From positions 158,869 through 222,868 of the forward strand of contig CAJTMW010000004.1 of the NCBI GenBank assembly GCA_910577275.1: a stretch of DNA of 64,000 bases, given 5' to 3'. Source of the stretch: an uncultured Lachnospiraceae bacterium (GTDB lineage: Bacteria > Bacillota > Clostridia > Lachnospirales > Lachnospiraceae). Shown in pieces: positions 26,843 to 35,625 of this stretch (its first letter is position 1; each line of letters opens with the position of its first letter). A program made the translations under genes and the position numbers. The notes under the pieces are model-generated. The model was not told where the DNA came from and ran no database searches. It saw nothing but the letters and a program-made list of their open reading frames with translations.

Positions 26843-29395
26843 ATGGAAGACAATATTTTTGATAAAGTTCATGACGTAGACCTGCAGAAGACCATGGAGA
26901 CATACTATATTGATTATGCCATGAGCGTTATCGCATCGAGAGCTCTGCCCGATGTGCGGGACGGCTTAAAGCCGGTTCAGAGGAGAGTTCTCTACTCCAT
27001 GATTGAATTAAATAACGGGCCCGACAAGCCACACAGAAAGAGCGCGCGTATCGTCGGCGATACCATGGGTAAATATCATCCCCACGGCGACAGCTCTATT
27101 TACGGGGCGCTGGTAAATATGGCCCAGCCCTGGTCCTTCCGTTATCCTCTTGTAGACGGACACGGAAACTTTGGTTCCGTTGACGGAGACGGCGCAGCCG
27201 CCATGCGTTATACGGAGGCGAGACTCAGCAAAATTTCCATGGAGCTTCTGGCTGATATCAACAAGGATACGGTGGATTTTGTTCCCAACTTTGACGAGAC
27301 AGAAAAAGAGCCTTCGGTTCTGCCGAGCCGTTACCCGAATCTTCTGGTTAACGGAACCACCGGTATTGCAGTGGGAATGGCGACCAATATTCCTCCCCAC
27401 AATTTAAGGGAAGTTATTAACGCAATTGTTAAAATTATTGATAACAGAGTTTTAGACGACAGGGAAACTCTGATAGAGGAAGTGCTTTCCATAGTAAAAG
27501 CGCCGGATTTCCCCACAGGGGGTATTATACTTGGTACCCGGGGAAGCGAGGAGGCTTACAGAACAGGCCGCGGAAAGGTAAAAGTCCGCGCAGTAACAGA
27601 TATTGAAACCATGCCAAGCGGAAAGACCAGAATCATTGTCACAGAGCTCCCTTATCTGGTAAACAAGGCAAATCTGATTCAGAAAATTGCCGAGCTGGTA
27701 AAAATTAAAAAGATTGACGGCATTACGGACCTTCGGGATGAATCCGACAGAGAGGGAATGCGGATAGTCATTGAGCTTCGCCGGGACGCAAACGCCAATA
27801 TCGTGTTAAACAGCTTATTCAAGCATACGCAGATGCAGGATACCTTTGGCGTAATTATGCTTGCTCTGGTAAACAACGAGCCCAAGGTTTTGAATATTCT
27901 GGACATGCTGAAAGCCTACATAGCTCATCAGGAGGATGTAGTAACAAGAAGAACCAGATATGATTTAAATAAGGCGGAAGAACGGGACCATATTTTACAG
28001 GGATTACTGATAGCTTTAGATAATATCGACGAGGTTATCAGAATTATCAGAAGCAGCCGGACCACCCAGATTGCCAAGGAAGGGCTGATAGAGAGATTCG
28101 GCCTTACGGATGTTCAGGCGCAGGCCATTGTGGATATGCGGCTTAGAGCTCTCACCGGTCTGGAAAAGGAGAAGCTTGAAAATGAACACCAGGAGCTTTT
28201 AGTTAAAATTGCCGAGTTAAAAGAAATCCTTGCGGATGAGAAAAAGCTTTTAGGAGTGATAAGAACGGAAATTCTGGAAATATCCAGTAAATTCGGTGAT
28301 GAGAGAAGAAGTAAAATCGGGCATGACAGCTTTGATATTTCAAGGGAGGATATGATTCCCAATGAAAATACAATTATAGCCATGTCCAATCTGGGATATA
28401 TCAAGCGCATGACGGTTGATAATTTCAAATCCCAGCACAGGGGAGGGAAGGGCATCAAAGGGATGCAGACCATAGAGGACGATTTTATAGACGACCTTCT
28501 GATGACCACAACCCACCACTATATCATGTTTTTTACAAATTTCGGACGGGTATACAGGCTGAAAACCTATGAAATACCGGAGGCGGGCCGTACCTCAAGG
28601 GGGACTGCAATCGTGAATCTTTTGCAGCTCGGACCCGGAGAGAAGATAAGCGCAATTATTCCCATCAAGGATTACGATGAGGAAAAGAACCTTTTCATGG
28701 TAACGAAAAACGGTATTGTGAAAAAGACAGGCATTGTTGAATTCAGCAATGTGCGCAAAAACGGATTGACGGCAATCACCTTAAAGGAAAATGACGAGTT
28801 AATAGAAATCAAGGTTACAGACAAAAATACGGATATTTTCCTTGTTACTAAATTCGGAATGTGTATCCGCTTCAAGGAGACTGATTTGCGCGCCACAGGC
28901 AGAGCTTCCATGGGAGTCATCGGAATGAACCTTATCAAAGGCGATGAAATCGTGGGAATGCAGCTTGACCATCAGGGGGATTCCCTTCTGATTGTCTCCG
29001 AAAAGGGCTTGGGAAAACGCACCCTTTTAGAGGAGTTCAGCGTTCAGAGGAGAGGCGGCAAAGGCGTAAAATGCTATAAGATTACCGATAAGACAGGATA
29101 TGTCATTGGCGTAAAAGCGGTAAACAACGAACACGAAATCATGATGATTACCACAGAAGGAATTATTATCCAGATACCTATGGAGGACGTTTCCACAATC
29201 GGGCGCGTGGCCTCGGGAGTGAAGCTGATTAATCTGGATGAGGGAGTCACCGTTGCACAGATTGCCAAGGTCAGGGAAAAGGTTTCTGACGGGGAAGATG
29301 AAATTGAAGTGGAGGAAGAAGAAGCTTCTGCAGAAAATGATTCTATTGAAGATAAAGAAGAAATAAATTCAGAAGAAGCCTCTGATACTGAGTAA
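26843..29395 (+). CDS. gyrA: DNA gyrase subunit A
   Basis: 850 residues. The catalytic tyrosine lies in A-A-M-R-Y-T-E-A-R near residue 120, and the quinolone-region G-D-S-S-I-Y is near 85. The C-terminal beta-pinwheel contains the GyrA box Q-R-R-G-G-K-G, which marks gyrase rather than topoisomerase IV. The last ~35 residues are a highly acidic tail. In other species such tails tune supercoiling activity; that is inference here. Confidence 0.98.
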   Translation: MEDNIFDKVHDVDLQKTMETYYIDYAMSVIASRALPDVRDGLKPVQRRVLYSMIELNNGPDKPHRKSARIVGDTMGKYHPHGDSSIYGALVNMAQPWSFRYPLVDGHGNFGSVDGDGAAAMRYTEARLSKISMELLADINKDTVDFVPNFDETEKEPSVLPSRYPNLLVNGTTGIAVGMATNIPPHNLREVINAIVKIIDNRVLDDRETLIEEVLSIVKAPDFPTGGIILGTRGSEEAYRTGRGKVKVRAVTDIETMPSGKTRIIVTELPYLVNKANLIQKIAELVKIKKIDGITDLRDESDREGMRIVIELRRDANANIVLNSLFKHTQMQDTFGVIMLALVNNEPKVLNILDMLKAYIAHQEDVVTRRTRYDLNKAEERDHILQGLLIALDNIDEVIRIIRSSRTTQIAKEGLIERFGLTDVQAQAIVDMRLRALTGLEKEKLENEHQELLVKIAELKEILADEKKLLGVIRTEILEISSKFGDERRSKIGHDSFDISREDMIPNENTIIAMSNLGYIKRMTVDNFKSQHRGGKGIKGMQTIEDDFIDDLLMTTTHHYIMFFTNFGRVYRLKTYEIPEAGRTSRGTAIVNLLQLGPGEKISAIIPIKDYDEEKNLFMVTKNGIVKKTGIVEFSNVRKNGLTAITLKENDELIEIKVTDKNTDIFLVTKFGMCIRFKETDLRATGRASMGVIGMNLIKGDEIVGMQLDHQGDSLLIVSEKGLGKRTLLEEFSVQRRGGKGVKCYKITDKTGYVIGVKAVNNEHEIMMITTEGIIIQIPMEDVSTIGRVASGVKLINLDEGVTVAQIAKVREKVSDGEDEIEVEEEEASAENDSIEDKEEINSEEASDTE

Positions 29396-29438
29396 AGAAC
29401 AATTTTTTAAATTATATAAGGAAAAGGGGGGATAGGAA

Positions 29439-31028
29439 ATGGCAGGAATTATTATTGCCGCAGTAGTCATTGTTCTTTTAATTGTTATTGTAATTACAGG
29501 TTATAAGAAAGCGCCTCCGGATACAGCTTTTATTATATCCGGTCTCCGAAAAAAGGTGATTATCGGAAAAGCAAGCGTCAAGATTCCTTTTCTGGAAAGA
29601 CTGGATAAGCTGAGCCTTAAGCTGATTGCCATCGACGTTAAGACGTCCAATGCGGTTCCGACTGCGGATTACATTAATATTCAGGTGGATGCGGCGGTTA
29701 ATATCAAAATCAGCAGCGAAAAAGAAAAGCTTGCCCTTGCGGCGGAAAATTTTCTTAATCAGAATACCCCTTATATTGCCGGAATTGCCAGAGAAGTTCT
29801 GGAAGGCAATATGAGAGAGATTGTAGGCCGTATGAGGCTGGAGGAAATGGTAAGCGACCGCCAGAAATTTGCAAATCTGGTAAAGGAAAACGCAGAGCCC
29901 GACCTCGCCGCCATGGGTCTTGATATCGTAAGCTTTAACGTACAGAATTTTGCAGACAGCAACGGCGTAATCGACGATTTGGGAATTGACAACATTTCCC
30001 AGATAAAGAAGAAAGCAGCTATTGCAAAGGCCGAGGCTGAAAAGGAAGTGGCGGTTGCAAAGGCCGAAGCCGATAAGCAGGCAAACGATGCAAGAATCAA
30101 TGCGGAACGGGAAATTGCAAAGAAAAACAATGAACTTGCCCTTCAAAAGGCTGAATTAAAGAAGCTGGAGGATACCAAACGTGCGGAAGCGGACGCCGCT
30201 TACAGCATCCAGCAGCAGGAACAGCGCAAGACCATTGAAATTGCAACCCAGGAAGCCAGCATTGCCAAGCAGGAAAAGGAAGTCGTATTAAAGCAGAAGG
30301 AAGCGGAAGTTAAGGAAAAGGCTCTGGATGCGGAAATCAAGAAAAAAGCGGAGGCCGACAAATTTGCCCGCCAGCAGAATTCCGAAGCGGAATTGTATGA
30401 AAGAATGAAAAATGCCGAGGCGGAAAAGTTTGAGAAGGAAAAAGAAGCCGAAGCCTTGAAGATAGCGGCGGAAGCTCAGAAGTTTACCAAGGAGCAGGAG
30501 GCGGAAGGTATTAAGATGGTAGGTAAAGCCACCGCCGAGGTTACAAGGTTTACGAGGGAGCAGGAAGCGGAAGGTATCAGGCTGGTAGGCGAGGCCGAGG
30601 CGGAAGCCATACGCGCAAAGGGTATTGCCGAGGCGGAGGCCATGGAAAAGAAAGCCCTTGCCTATCAGAAGTACAACGACGCGGCTATGGCTGAAATGCT
30701 TATCCAGGTGCTTCCCGAGATTGCCGGAAAGATCGCGGAGCCTCTTACCCAGATTGATAAGATTACCATTATCGGAGGAGATAACAGTAACGGCGTAAGT
30801 ACCGTAGCGGACAATGTTCCGGGAATTATGACCAAATTGTTTGAGACAATGAAGGAAACGGTTGGAATAGACTTGTCGGAAATTGTAAAGTCCGAAACCT
30901 ATGACGCAAAGGTAAACCGCAATATTAATATTACCGGTTTATCCAAAGAACAGCAGGGAGAGGAAGCGGCTGCCGCCCTTTCAGAGGAAATTGTAAGTAA
31001 AGTAGACAGCAGTTTAAATCAGGTTTAA
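29439..31028 (+). CDS. Flotillin-like SPFH/band 7 protein
   Basis: 529 residues. An N-terminal membrane hairpin or helix (residues ~2-20) is followed by an SPFH domain (~25-190: P-P-D-T-A-F-I-I-S-G, I-D-V-K-T-S-N-A-V). A long Ala/Glu/Lys-rich coiled coil (~190-410) follows, then a C-terminal region with Q-V-L-P-E-I-A. The layout is that of FloT/YuaG, which scaffolds membrane microdomains. The coiled coil contains a tandem duplication of about 21 residues beginning K-F-T-K-E-Q-E-A-E-G-I and R-F-T-R-E-Q-E-A-E-G-I. It lies 43 bases after gyrA on the same strand. Confidence 0.9.
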   Translation: MAGIIIAAVVIVLLIVIVITGYKKAPPDTAFIISGLRKKVIIGKASVKIPFLERLDKLSLKLIAIDVKTSNAVPTADYINIQVDAAVNIKISSEKEKLALAAENFLNQNTPYIAGIAREVLEGNMREIVGRMRLEEMVSDRQKFANLVKENAEPDLAAMGLDIVSFNVQNFADSNGVIDDLGIDNISQIKKKAAIAKAEAEKEVAVAKAEADKQANDARINAEREIAKKNNELALQKAELKKLEDTKRAEADAAYSIQQQEQRKTIEIATQEASIAKQEKEVVLKQKEAEVKEKALDAEIKKKAEADKFARQQNSEAELYERMKNAEAEKFEKEKEAEALKIAAEAQKFTKEQEAEGIKMVGKATAEVTRFTREQEAEGIRLVGEAEAEAIRAKGIAEAEAMEKKALAYQKYNDAAMAEMLIQVLPEIAGKIAEPLTQIDKITIIGGDNSNGVSTVADNVPGIMTKLFETMKETVGIDLSEIVKSETYDAKVNRNINITGLSKEQQGEEAAAALSEEIVSKVDSSLNQV

Positions 31029-31079
31029 GTTGTACATGATACATATAAATAAATGTTATGAAAGAAAGGAGTTTTTACA

Positions 31080-32426
31080 ATGAATAAGGTAGCATTTGAT
31101 TACTCCAAAGCATCTTCTTTTGTGAAAGAGCATGAAGTGGAATCCATGAAAAAGCTTGCTTTGGATGCAAAGGAATTATTGGTTTCCAAAACAGGAGCCG
31201 GTAATGATTTTTTAGGGTGGATTGATTTGCCTGTGGATTACGACAAAGAGGAATTTGGCAGAATTAAGAAAGCGGCGGAAAAAATTAAAAATGATTCCGA
31301 AGTTCTTCTTGTAATTGGTATCGGCGGTTCCTATCTGGGCGCGAGAGCTGCAATTGAGTTTTTAAGACACAGCTTCTATAACGTTGTAAGCAAGGAAATC
31401 AGAAAAACGCCTGAAATTTATTTTGTGGGAAATTCCATCAGTTCTACTTATATCAAACATTTAATGGATGTAATCGGAGACAGAGATTTCTCTATCAATA
31501 TGATTAGCAAATCCGGCACCACCACAGAGCCTGCCATTGCTTTCCGCGTATTTAAGGCAATGATGGAAAAGAAATACGGAAAAGAAGAAGCGGCTAAGAG
31601 AATTTATGCCACAACCGACAAGGCAAAGGGCTCTTTGAAGAATCTGGCGACAGAGGAAGGTTATGAAACCTTTGTTGTTCCTGATGATGTGGGCGGACGT
31701 TTCTCGGTTCTCACCGCCGTAGGTCTCCTTCCCATTGCTGTCAGCGGCGCGGATATCGATAAGCTGATGGAAGGCGCGCAGGCCGGACGCAAGGCTGCAC
31801 TGGAATCTCCTTTTGAAGATAATGACGCCGTGAAATATGCGGCAGTCCGCAATATTCTTTTAAGAAAAGGAAAAGGAATTGAAATCCTTGCAAATTATGA
31901 GCCCAGCGTTCATTATGTTTCCGAATGGTGGAAACAGCTTTACGGCGAGAGCGAAGGAAAAGACCAGAAGGGTATTTTCCCGGCAAGCGTTGATTTGACA
32001 ACAGATTTACATTCTATGGGACAGTTTATTCAGGACGGTTCCAGAAATATGTTTGAAACCGTTATCAATATCGAGGCGAGCAGAGAAGAAATCATTCTTG
32101 AAAAAGAACCTGTGGATTTGGATGGACTGAATTATCTTGCAGGGAAGAATGTTGATTTTGTGAATAAGAGCGCCATGAACGGAACTATTCTTGCCCATAC
32201 GGACGGTCAGGTGCCCAACCTTATGGTGACGGTTCCTGAGGTGAATGAGTTTTATCTGGGTGAGCTGTTCTACTTCTTTGAGTTTGCCTGCGGAGTCAGC
32301 GGATATCTGCTGGGAGTAAATCCGTTTAATCAGCCCGGCGTTGAGAGCTATAAGAAGAATATGTTTGCTCTGCTTGGGAAGCCGGGGTATGAGGAGCAGA
32401 GAGAGGAATTGCTTAAGAGGTTGTAA
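31080..32426 (+). CDS. pgi: Glucose-6-phosphate isomerase
   Basis: 448 residues, the short bacterial form. SIS-fold phosphosugar motifs are visible (G-I-G-G-S-Y-L-G-A-R-A, I-S-K-S-G-T-T-T-E-P) and the C-terminal catalytic K-K-N-M is near 428. It interconverts glucose-6-phosphate and fructose-6-phosphate in the cytosol. AAAGGAG lies upstream of ATG 31080. A large palindromic element starts 27 bases after its stop. Confidence 0.96.
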   Translation: MNKVAFDYSKASSFVKEHEVESMKKLALDAKELLVSKTGAGNDFLGWIDLPVDYDKEEFGRIKKAAEKIKNDSEVLLVIGIGGSYLGARAAIEFLRHSFYNVVSKEIRKTPEIYFVGNSISSTYIKHLMDVIGDRDFSINMISKSGTTTEPAIAFRVFKAMMEKKYGKEEAAKRIYATTDKAKGSLKNLATEEGYETFVVPDDVGGRFSVLTAVGLLPIAVSGADIDKLMEGAQAGRKAALESPFEDNDAVKYAAVRNILLRKGKGIEILANYEPSVHYVSEWWKQLYGESEGKDQKGIFPASVDLTTDLHSMGQFIQDGSRNMFETVINIEASREEIILEKEPVDLDGLNYLAGKNVDFVNKSAMNGTILAHTDGQVPNLMVTVPEVNEFYLGELFYFFEFACGVSGYLLGVNPFNQPGVESYKKNMFALLGKPGYEEQREELLKRL

Positions 32427-32452
32427 AAATAGAATTAGTTGGTTGGAGTAAC

Positions 32453-32582
32453 GCTCAGAGATTGATAGTCCTTCGGCGCCACGCTTTCGCTCTATAAAAA
32501 CGCAGCGACACTAGACTCGTGAAGTACCTCGTCAAGTGTCGGCGTTTTTATAAGGGCTTCTCAGGAATATCAATCTCTGAGC
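32453..32582. repeat. Nested palindromic element (possible small mobile/REP-like element or structured RNA)
   Basis: Three nested perfect inverted repeats share one centre: 15 bp (GCTCAGAGATTGATA, 32453-32467 with 32568-32582), 11 bp (TATAAAAACGC, 32493-32503 with 32542-32552) and 7 bp (CGACACT, 32506-32512 with 32535-32541), extended by GAC/GTC. The element is 130 bases long. It includes a hairpin followed by GTTTTTATA that could terminate pgi. The spacing and size are far larger than a normal terminator. I see no second copy in this window. Confidence 0.7.
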
Positions 32583-32731
32583 TGTTTTCTGGCCAGCCTA
32601 CGTAATTAAATTTTAAAGTGCTTTTTTGACAGATAATTATTTGGTTAGTCAGGTGGTTATTGTTTATTACCGCGAGCAATGAGTCAAGCGGATGTGGTAT
32701 ATTTTGTTAAATTGGGTACGCATTGATTTCA

Positions 32732-33595
32732 TTATAAGGTTATGAGTTCGTATTCTTTGCTTCCGTAGCCGAGGGTTGAGGCGGCTTCTATGGTGTGGGC
32801 GCCGTTGCGGCTTTCGATTCTCTCGATGAGGTGGTCGCGGCCGGGGTCGTTGGAGGCGTATACCAGGTCCAGACACGCCTGGTCGATTGCCACAGGGTCG
32901 AGGGAAGCTAAAATTCCAATATCCTGCATGCAGGGGTCTTCCGCTACGGCACAGCAGTCGCAGTCTACGGACATGTTTTTCATGACGTTGATGTAGGCCA
33001 GGTTGCCTTTAAAATAATTTACTACAGACGAGGCGGCGTCTGCCATGGCTTCAAGGAAAGAATCATGGTCTGAATTCCAGAAATCCTCGGGAACGCCTAC
33101 GCCGTGAATATATTTTTTTCCGTAGGAGGAAGCGACTCCGATAGAAAGCTGTTTGATTGCTCCGCCGTAGCCTCCCATGGGGTGTCCTTTAAAGTGGGAG
33201 AGAACCAGCATGGAATCATAGTTCTTGATACCTTTTCCTACAAAGTTCTTTTTAATTTTATTTCCGTCAGGGATGTCCAGTTCAAGGTCAGGCCCTTCGG
33301 CATCTAAAATTTCCACTTTGAAATTTTTGCTCCATCCATGGTTTTCGAAAAGTTTTAAATGCTTTTCTGTGGTGTTGCGTTCGCCCTCATAGGCGGTGTT
33401 GCACTCAACTACCGTGCCTTTTACCTTTTCAACTACAGGTTTCCAGAGGTCGGGGCCTATAAAGTTCTGATTGCCGGCCTCGCCGGAGTGGAGTTTTACG
33501 GCTACATTTCCTTTTAAATCTTTTTCGAGCTTTTCATAAAGTTTCAGTACATTTTCCGGGGTAATGTCTTTGGTGAAATAAACTTTGGATTTCAT
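32732..33595 (-). CDS. DUF362 domain protein, cytosolic
   Basis: 287 residues without signal peptide. It aligns along its length with the C-terminal half of the exported fusion at 4729-6366: V-A-V-K-L, V-V-E-C-N-T-A-Y, L-V-L-S-H-F-K-G-H, G-G-Y-G-G-A-I-K, S-V-D-C-D-C, D-I-G-I-L-A-S-L-D-P-V-A-I-D-Q-A-C and R-I-E-S-R-N-G. The D-C-D-C-C cluster could bind metal. Several DUF362 proteins carry extra ferredoxin domains, but this one does not. The function is unknown. The start ATG 33595 has AAAAAGGAGG upstream. It is transcribed against pgi. Confidence 0.85.
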   Translation of the reverse strand: MKSKVYFTKDITPENVLKLYEKLEKDLKGNVAVKLHSGEAGNQNFIGPDLWKPVVEKVKGTVVECNTAYEGERNTTEKHLKLFENHGWSKNFKVEILDAEGPDLELDIPDGNKIKKNFVGKGIKNYDSMLVLSHFKGHPMGGYGGAIKQLSIGVASSYGKKYIHGVGVPEDFWNSDHDSFLEAMADAASSVVNYFKGNLAYINVMKNMSVDCDCCAVAEDPCMQDIGILASLDPVAIDQACLDLVYASNDPGRDHLIERIESRNGAHTIEAASTLGYGSKEYELITL

Positions 33596-33745
33596 GTAAG
33601 AAAGCCTCCTTTTTATTGAAAAATAGTTTTATAAGTGGAAAAAGGTGTTTCTGTATTACAACTTATTATAAAGTGTTATGCAGGAAAAAGCCAGTATATA
33701 ATTTCTTGAGTTTTCGCAGCTTTTTCAATGTCTATTCTCGCTCTG

Positions 33746-34156
33746 TCAGGCATCGGTCGCAGCCTTAATCTGACCTATCGCATACAGCGGCAGATTGACG
33801 AGCCGTTCTCCTGTATCAACAGTAAATTCAACCTCGCAGGAACCTCTGTCATTGGTGTAGTAATAAACATTCAAATTCTCAATGGTTTTTAACTGCTGAC
33901 AAACATACTGTTCTGTAAGGGAGCCCTTGAACTCAACAAAAAGGTCGTTGCCATCAAGCAAAGTACTCTGATGCAGTCCAACCATACAGCCAAGTAGTCC
34001 AACATCCACAATGAACAGCTTAAATGCTTTCAGGTCCTCATATGCCCGCAAAGGGATACTGTTCCACAACATACGCAATCTCGGAACGATTTCATTGGGA
34101 GCATACTTGGAGAAGTCCTGTTCGTAGGCGGCAAGGATTCTCTTTTGAATAAACCC
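33746..34156 (-). pseudogene. AAA/DUF4143 ATPase remnant with internal deletions
   Basis: The frame is open from about 34156, upstream of the first ATG at 34078, and reads A-Y-E-Q-D-F-S-K-Y-A-P-N-E-I-V-P-R, then L-W-N-S-I-P, L-R-A-Y-E-D-L-K-A-F-K-L-F, V-D-V-G-L-L-G-C-M-V-G-L, T-E-Q-Y-V-C-Q-Q-L and Y-Y-T-N-D-R-G. These are pieces of the C-terminal half of the P-loop ATPases with DUF4143. The stretch normally between N-S-I-P and the K-A-Y-E-D-L region is missing, and so is that between V-D-T-G and the terminal V-N-L-P-L-Y-A-I. The N-terminal ATPase is gone too. Both gaps keep the frame. Confidence 0.75.
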
Positions 34157-34196
34157 AAATATAATAAAAACATTCCTGAACCGTTTTAAAGCTGTT

Positions 34197-35624
34197 TTAA
34201 AAATTTGACGGAAGTACGCCCGTATATTTCTGAAACAGCTTGGAAAAATGCCGTACGCTGGTGTAGCCGACAGATTCCGCCGTCTTTTTTACCGATATAT
34301 CAGGTGATTTCCGAATCAGTTTTTTGGCGTTTTCCATTCGGACTTCCGTAACAAAATCAATATACTTCTGTCCTGTTTTTTCATGGAACAGTCTGCTGAA
34401 ATAAGTGGGAGAAATATTAAAATATTCGCTTACATACGAAATCCCTACATCTTTTGCGTAATTCTGGTGAACGAAATCCTTGATAACCGCAATGTCAAAA
34501 TTCCTGAGAGGTTCTTCCGAAGAAAAATCAGATGACACCTGATAAAACTCTTTTATAAACGACTGAAAGTTTTCAGAGGAAAAGTCGTGTGAAAAAATAT
34601 CCTTCAAATATAAATAAAAAATATTCCGGTTTACGTTTTTAAAAATATCGGACATTTTATTGTCCTGTTCAAAAGAAGCTGCCAGTTGGCGGACAGTTTC
34701 CCTGTTTCCGATTAATGTATTTTGTATAAACTGATTAATATTATTGCAAAAATAAAGATAATCATCCAGCTTAGGAAGAATTTCAAGCGTTTTAATATCC
34801 ACTGTCTGACGGCAGTCATATATAAGCCGGATATCCGATATTTTTTCTATGGATTGGCTTTTTTGATAAATTTCTGTAAGTGTATCTGAATTTCCGGAAA
34901 AGACAGATATGGAATCCTCCGGAAATCCTTTTATCTGTGAATTAATAAAAAAATTCAGATGAGAGGGGTCTTTTACCGAACAGACAATGCATAACTCCCC
35001 ATTTGTATTAAAAAATATGGCATAATAAAGGACAGAAGTATTGTCTGAACAAAACTGATTAAGCTTTTGAAAAAGAATGTCTTTTAGAAAATACTGTCTT
35101 TCCTTTTCCTGCCGGTCAATATAAATATGATAAATTACATAATTTGCTCTGCCGTAGGGAAGAAAGGCCATTTCGTCTGTTCCCATCTGGTCTGCCAGAT
35201 AAAAGGTGCGGATAATATCAGAGGTAAATAATCTGTTATTCAGTTCTGTTTCTTTTTGTTTCAGTTCTATGATATTATCTACCAGATTTTTTAAAGTGGC
35301 TAAATCCACAGGTTTTAAAAGATAAGAATAAGCGGAAAGATTGATTGCTTTCTGCGCATAGTCAAACTCTGCATAACCGCTTAAAATCACCCATTTTATT
35401 GAGGAAGAAAGCTCCTGACAGGCTTCCAAAACCTCCAGACCATTCATAAGAGGCATACGGATATCCAGAAAAACCAAATCCGGCGGAAGTTTTTTTACCT
35501 GTTCAACCGCTGCTTTTCCGTTTATCGCATGCATATACATATGCTCTCCGGGATATAGTTCTTCAAGCATGGACTGCAGGCTTAAGCGTATCATTTTTTC
35601 ATCATCAGCAATAAGTATAAACAT
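34197..35624 (-). CDS. Response regulator, AraC type (YesN-like)
   Basis: 475 residues. The receiver domain (1-120) has D-D-E-K near the start and the phosphoryl Asp in L-V-F-L-D-I-R-M-P (~54). A variable middle region (~130-370) follows, and the C-terminus is a double-HTH AraC domain (I-S-Y-V-S-E-Y-F-N-I-S-P-T-Y-F-S-R-L-F; V-G-Y-T-S-V-R-H-F-S-K-L-F). It is downstream of the kinase gene by 1 base. Such pairs usually activate a neighbouring sugar ABC operon, here the divergent one starting at 37617. Confidence 0.92.
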   Translation of the reverse strand: MFILIADDEKMIRLSLQSMLEELYPGEHMYMHAINGKAAVEQVKKLPPDLVFLDIRMPLMNGLEVLEACQELSSSIKWVILSGYAEFDYAQKAINLSAYSYLLKPVDLATLKNLVDNIIELKQKETELNNRLFTSDIIRTFYLADQMGTDEMAFLPYGRANYVIYHIYIDRQEKERQYFLKDILFQKLNQFCSDNTSVLYYAIFFNTNGELCIVCSVKDPSHLNFFINSQIKGFPEDSISVFSGNSDTLTEIYQKSQSIEKISDIRLIYDCRQTVDIKTLEILPKLDDYLYFCNNINQFIQNTLIGNRETVRQLAASFEQDNKMSDIFKNVNRNIFYLYLKDIFSHDFSSENFQSFIKEFYQVSSDFSSEEPLRNFDIAVIKDFVHQNYAKDVGISYVSEYFNISPTYFSRLFHEKTGQKYIDFVTEVRMENAKKLIRKSPDISVKKTAESVGYTSVRHFSKLFQKYTGVLPSNF

Positions 35625-35625
35625 T

